Origin: JAVBLG01 sp031553655
GTDB taxonomy: Bacteria; Desulfobacterota; Desulfovibrionia; Desulfovibrionales; Desulfovibrionaceae
Assembly: GCA_031553655.1 (NCBI GenBank)
Contig: JAVBLG010000071.1
Location: forward strand, 1 to 32,214
Direction: 5' to 3'
Length of the DNA: 32,214 nt
Positions 30,778 through 32,214 of the stretch are shown piece after piece. Numbering within the stretch: the stretch's first letter is position 1; every line of letters begins with the position of its first letter. The translations under genes were made by a program, and so were the position numbers. Below the pieces are notes generated by a model. It did no database searches. It was given only the letters and a program-made list of their open reading frames with translations, and was not told the origin of the DNA.

Positions 30778-32025
30778 TTGCTGGTGTGCGAACTGGAAAA
30801 AAATGAAGAGCCTCTTTTGCCGCCCGTAAAAATTATCGGCCTGGGCATAAAGGCCGCGCCTCTGCCCGGCGAATATCTGCAAATGGTGCATTCCGCCGAA
30901 GTATTGGCCGGAGGCCGACGTCAACTGGCTGTCTTTGAATATTTGCATACGGAAAAAATTGTTCTGGGGGCGGCCCTGGACGAGGCTATGGCCGCCATTG
31001 AAGACCACCGTCGCCTTGGACGGAGCGTAGTGGTGCTGGCCGACGGCGATCCTCTTTTTTTCGGCATAGGCTCTCTTCTGGCCGACAGGCTTGGCCGAAG
31101 CGCCGTAGAAATTTTTCCGGCACTCAGCAGCATTCAGGAGGCCGCCGCCAGGCTGGCCCTTCCCTGGGCGCAAATACGGCCTGTTTCTCTGCACGGGCGG
31201 CGTGACATGCGTCCCCTCACCTCGGCCGTGTTGTCCTGCGATGCCATATGCGTGCTTACCGACAGCTTGAGCAGCCCAGATTGCATTGCCCGATTTCTTC
31301 TGGAGCGCGGCGTGGACTGGTTTGAGATGCATGTTTTTGAAAATATGGGGCAAAACAATGAGCAGCACCGACAACTGGCTCTTGCCGACGCGGCCGCACT
31401 GACTTTTACTTCGCCTAATACTCTTGTTTTGCGGGCCATAGGGGAGGCGCGCCGCCCCTTCATGGGCATTGCCGACAGCGACTTCGCCGTGGAGGCCGGG
31501 CTGATTACCAAGGCTCCGGTGCGCGCGGCGGCCCTTGGCCTTTTGGGGGTAAAGCCGGAAGACACAGTGTGGGACATCGGAGCCGGTTCGGGCGCGGTGG
31601 CTGTGGAAGCTTCGGTTCTAGCCGCGCGCGGAACAGTCTTTGCTGTGGAAAAGAGTCCCTTGCGGGTAATGTGCATTGAAGAGAACCGGCGGCGTTTTGG
31701 TGCGGTCAATATGGAAATTGTGGCCGACTCAGCCCCGGAATGCCTTGATAATCTGCCCGACCCTGATTGTATTTTTCTGGGCGGCGGCCTTGGCGGCGCG
31801 GGGCGCGACCTGCTTGAAAAACTGCTGGACAGATTGAAACCGGGCGGGCGGTTGCTGGCCTCCTGCGTTTTGCAGAAAAGCCTGCATTTGACCATGGACT
31901 TTTTTAAGGAAAAGAAATTGGATTTCGAAATACTCTCCGTTCAGGCTGCACGCTCGGCTCCTCTGGCGGATGATGTGTATCTTGCCGCGATTAATCCGGT
32001 ATTTTTGATTTCGGCGCGAAAGTGA
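30778..32025 (+). CDS. cobL: Fused precorrin methyltransferase CbiE-CbiT (CobL-type)
   Basis: One 415-residue protein combines CbiE (C5 methylation) and CbiT (C15 methylation and C12 decarboxylation). The CbiE half has VKIIGLGI (17-24), ADGDPLFFGIG (88-98) and the region to about 220. The CbiT half starts at LITKAPVRA (242-250) and has the SAM motif VWDIGAGSGAVAVE (264-277) and IFLGGGLGGAG (332-342). The start is uncertain: in frame there are only TTG (30778) and GTG (30784), while an ATG overlapping the cbiD stop (30768-30770) is out of frame by one base in a G run. With one G fewer, the protein would begin MGALLVCELE from that ATG. So a frameshift by slippage or a sequence error at the 5' end is possible. 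It is coupled to cbiD and completes a ring-methylation pair. Confidence 0.93.
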   Translation: MLVCELEKNEEPLLPPVKIIGLGIKAAPLPGEYLQMVHSAEVLAGGRRQLAVFEYLHTEKIVLGAALDEAMAAIEDHRRLGRSVVVLADGDPLFFGIGSLLADRLGRSAVEIFPALSSIQEAAARLALPWAQIRPVSLHGRRDMRPLTSAVLSCDAICVLTDSLSSPDCIARFLLERGVDWFEMHVFENMGQNNEQHRQLALADAAALTFTSPNTLVLRAIGEARRPFMGIADSDFAVEAGLITKAPVRAAALGLLGVKPEDTVWDIGAGSGAVAVEASVLAARGTVFAVEKSPLRVMCIEENRRRFGAVNMEIVADSAPECLDNLPDPDCIFLGGGLGGAGRDLLEKLLDRLKPGGRLLASCVLQKSLHLTMDFFKEKKLDFEILSVQAARSAPLADDVYLAAINPVFLISARK

Positions 32026-32151
32026 TGATTTTTGCATACCGCCGAGATATATTTTCAGTACTTCGTTAACTTCATTCGCAAAACGCTCTAAAATACAGGA
32101 ATCTAATTTTTGAAAATACGCCTTATAAACAAAAGTTTTAGAGGAAAGGGG

Positions 32152-32214
32152 ATGGGGGCGCGGGGGGGGGGGGGGTGGAACCAATGGAAAAAGATTGGTT
32201 TAGAAAGCACCCCC
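32152..32214 (+). CDS. Possible start of a further gene split by a G tract (3' end outside window)
   Basis: GAGG (32141-32144), seven bases before ATG (32152), is a good initiation site. The frame from it crosses the G14 tract and gives Gly-rich residues. A second ATG at 32184 opens the frame MEKDWFRKHP to the window end; it is out of phase with the first by one base, and a tract of 15 G would join them. Too little is present to name a product, and it may not be a gene. From 32026 to 32151 the DNA is AT-rich, with no terminator visible. Confidence 0.25.
   Translation, partial: MGARGGGGWNQWKKIGLESTP
32162..32175 (+). repeat. Homopolymer of 14 G
   Basis: Fourteen consecutive G follow GGGGATGGGGGCGC. 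Such tracts slip readily in replication and are also hard to sequence. Its place between a ribosome binding site with ATG and a possible reading frame fits a phase-variable gene, but it could also mark an assembly end. Confidence 0.8.

Overview
The window looks like a chromosomal segment from an anaerobic Gram-negative bacterium, most likely a deltaproteobacterium of the Desulfovibrionales type. This rests on gene content, not on a marker gene: a MoeA fused to a substrate-binding domain, SelA, the anaerobic cobalamin enzymes CbiD and CbiE/CbiT, two large hybrid histidine kinases with inner-membrane sensor parts, and lipoproteins with clear lipoboxes. Codon use and GC content (moderately high) look uniform, and I see no transposase, integrase, rRNA, tRNA or CRISPR array.

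Layout. 1-3410 (+): the 3' part of murA, a terminator, then a Cache-domain chemoreceptor ending in a strong terminator. 3422-8581 (-): hisI, hisG, a lipoprotein, an AlaX-like tRNA editing protein, a small unknown protein and a MoeA/substrate-binding fusion. 8810-12264 (+): a consensus sigma70 promoter and structured leader, then rpsF-rpsR-rplI-dnaB-aroK. 12328-13395 (+): aroC. 13676-19952 (+): a hybrid histidine kinase, a solitary amino-acid-type binding lipoprotein 5 bases behind it, and recD2. 20073-21494 (+): selA, overlapping tail to tail with a second hybrid kinase on the minus strand (21478-24408). 24650-32025 (+): a DapF-fold racemase-like protein, a 1015-residue membrane protein with a PHP-like region, a GT61-type glycosyltransferase, cbiD and a fused cbiE-cbiT (cobL). 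The window ends at a 14-base G tract that sits between a good ribosome binding site with ATG and what may be the next reading frame.

How the genes fit together. The core is housekeeping: cell wall (murA), translation and replication (rpsF to dnaB), the shikimate and histidine pathways (aroK, aroC, hisG, hisI), and cofactors (moeA, cbiD, cobL, selA). Three sensory genes and one likely kinase-linked binding protein form the signalling part.

The most unusual feature is the intergenic structure. At least two kinds of imperfect palindromic element are present. One is a 128-150 base palindrome found twice in opposite orientation (5838-5987 and 8657-8784), with compensatory stem changes. The other is a string of hairpins that starts on the stop codon of hisI and of aroC, again with matching architecture and compensated stems; recD2 has a partly similar structure. 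A palindromic segment with a C9 run also sits in frame inside aroK, giving a shikimate kinase with about 45 extra residues. Separately, the ribosome binding site of moeA is buried in a near-perfect 20-bp hairpin. These are the best candidates for undescribed biology here, together with the 1015-residue membrane protein.
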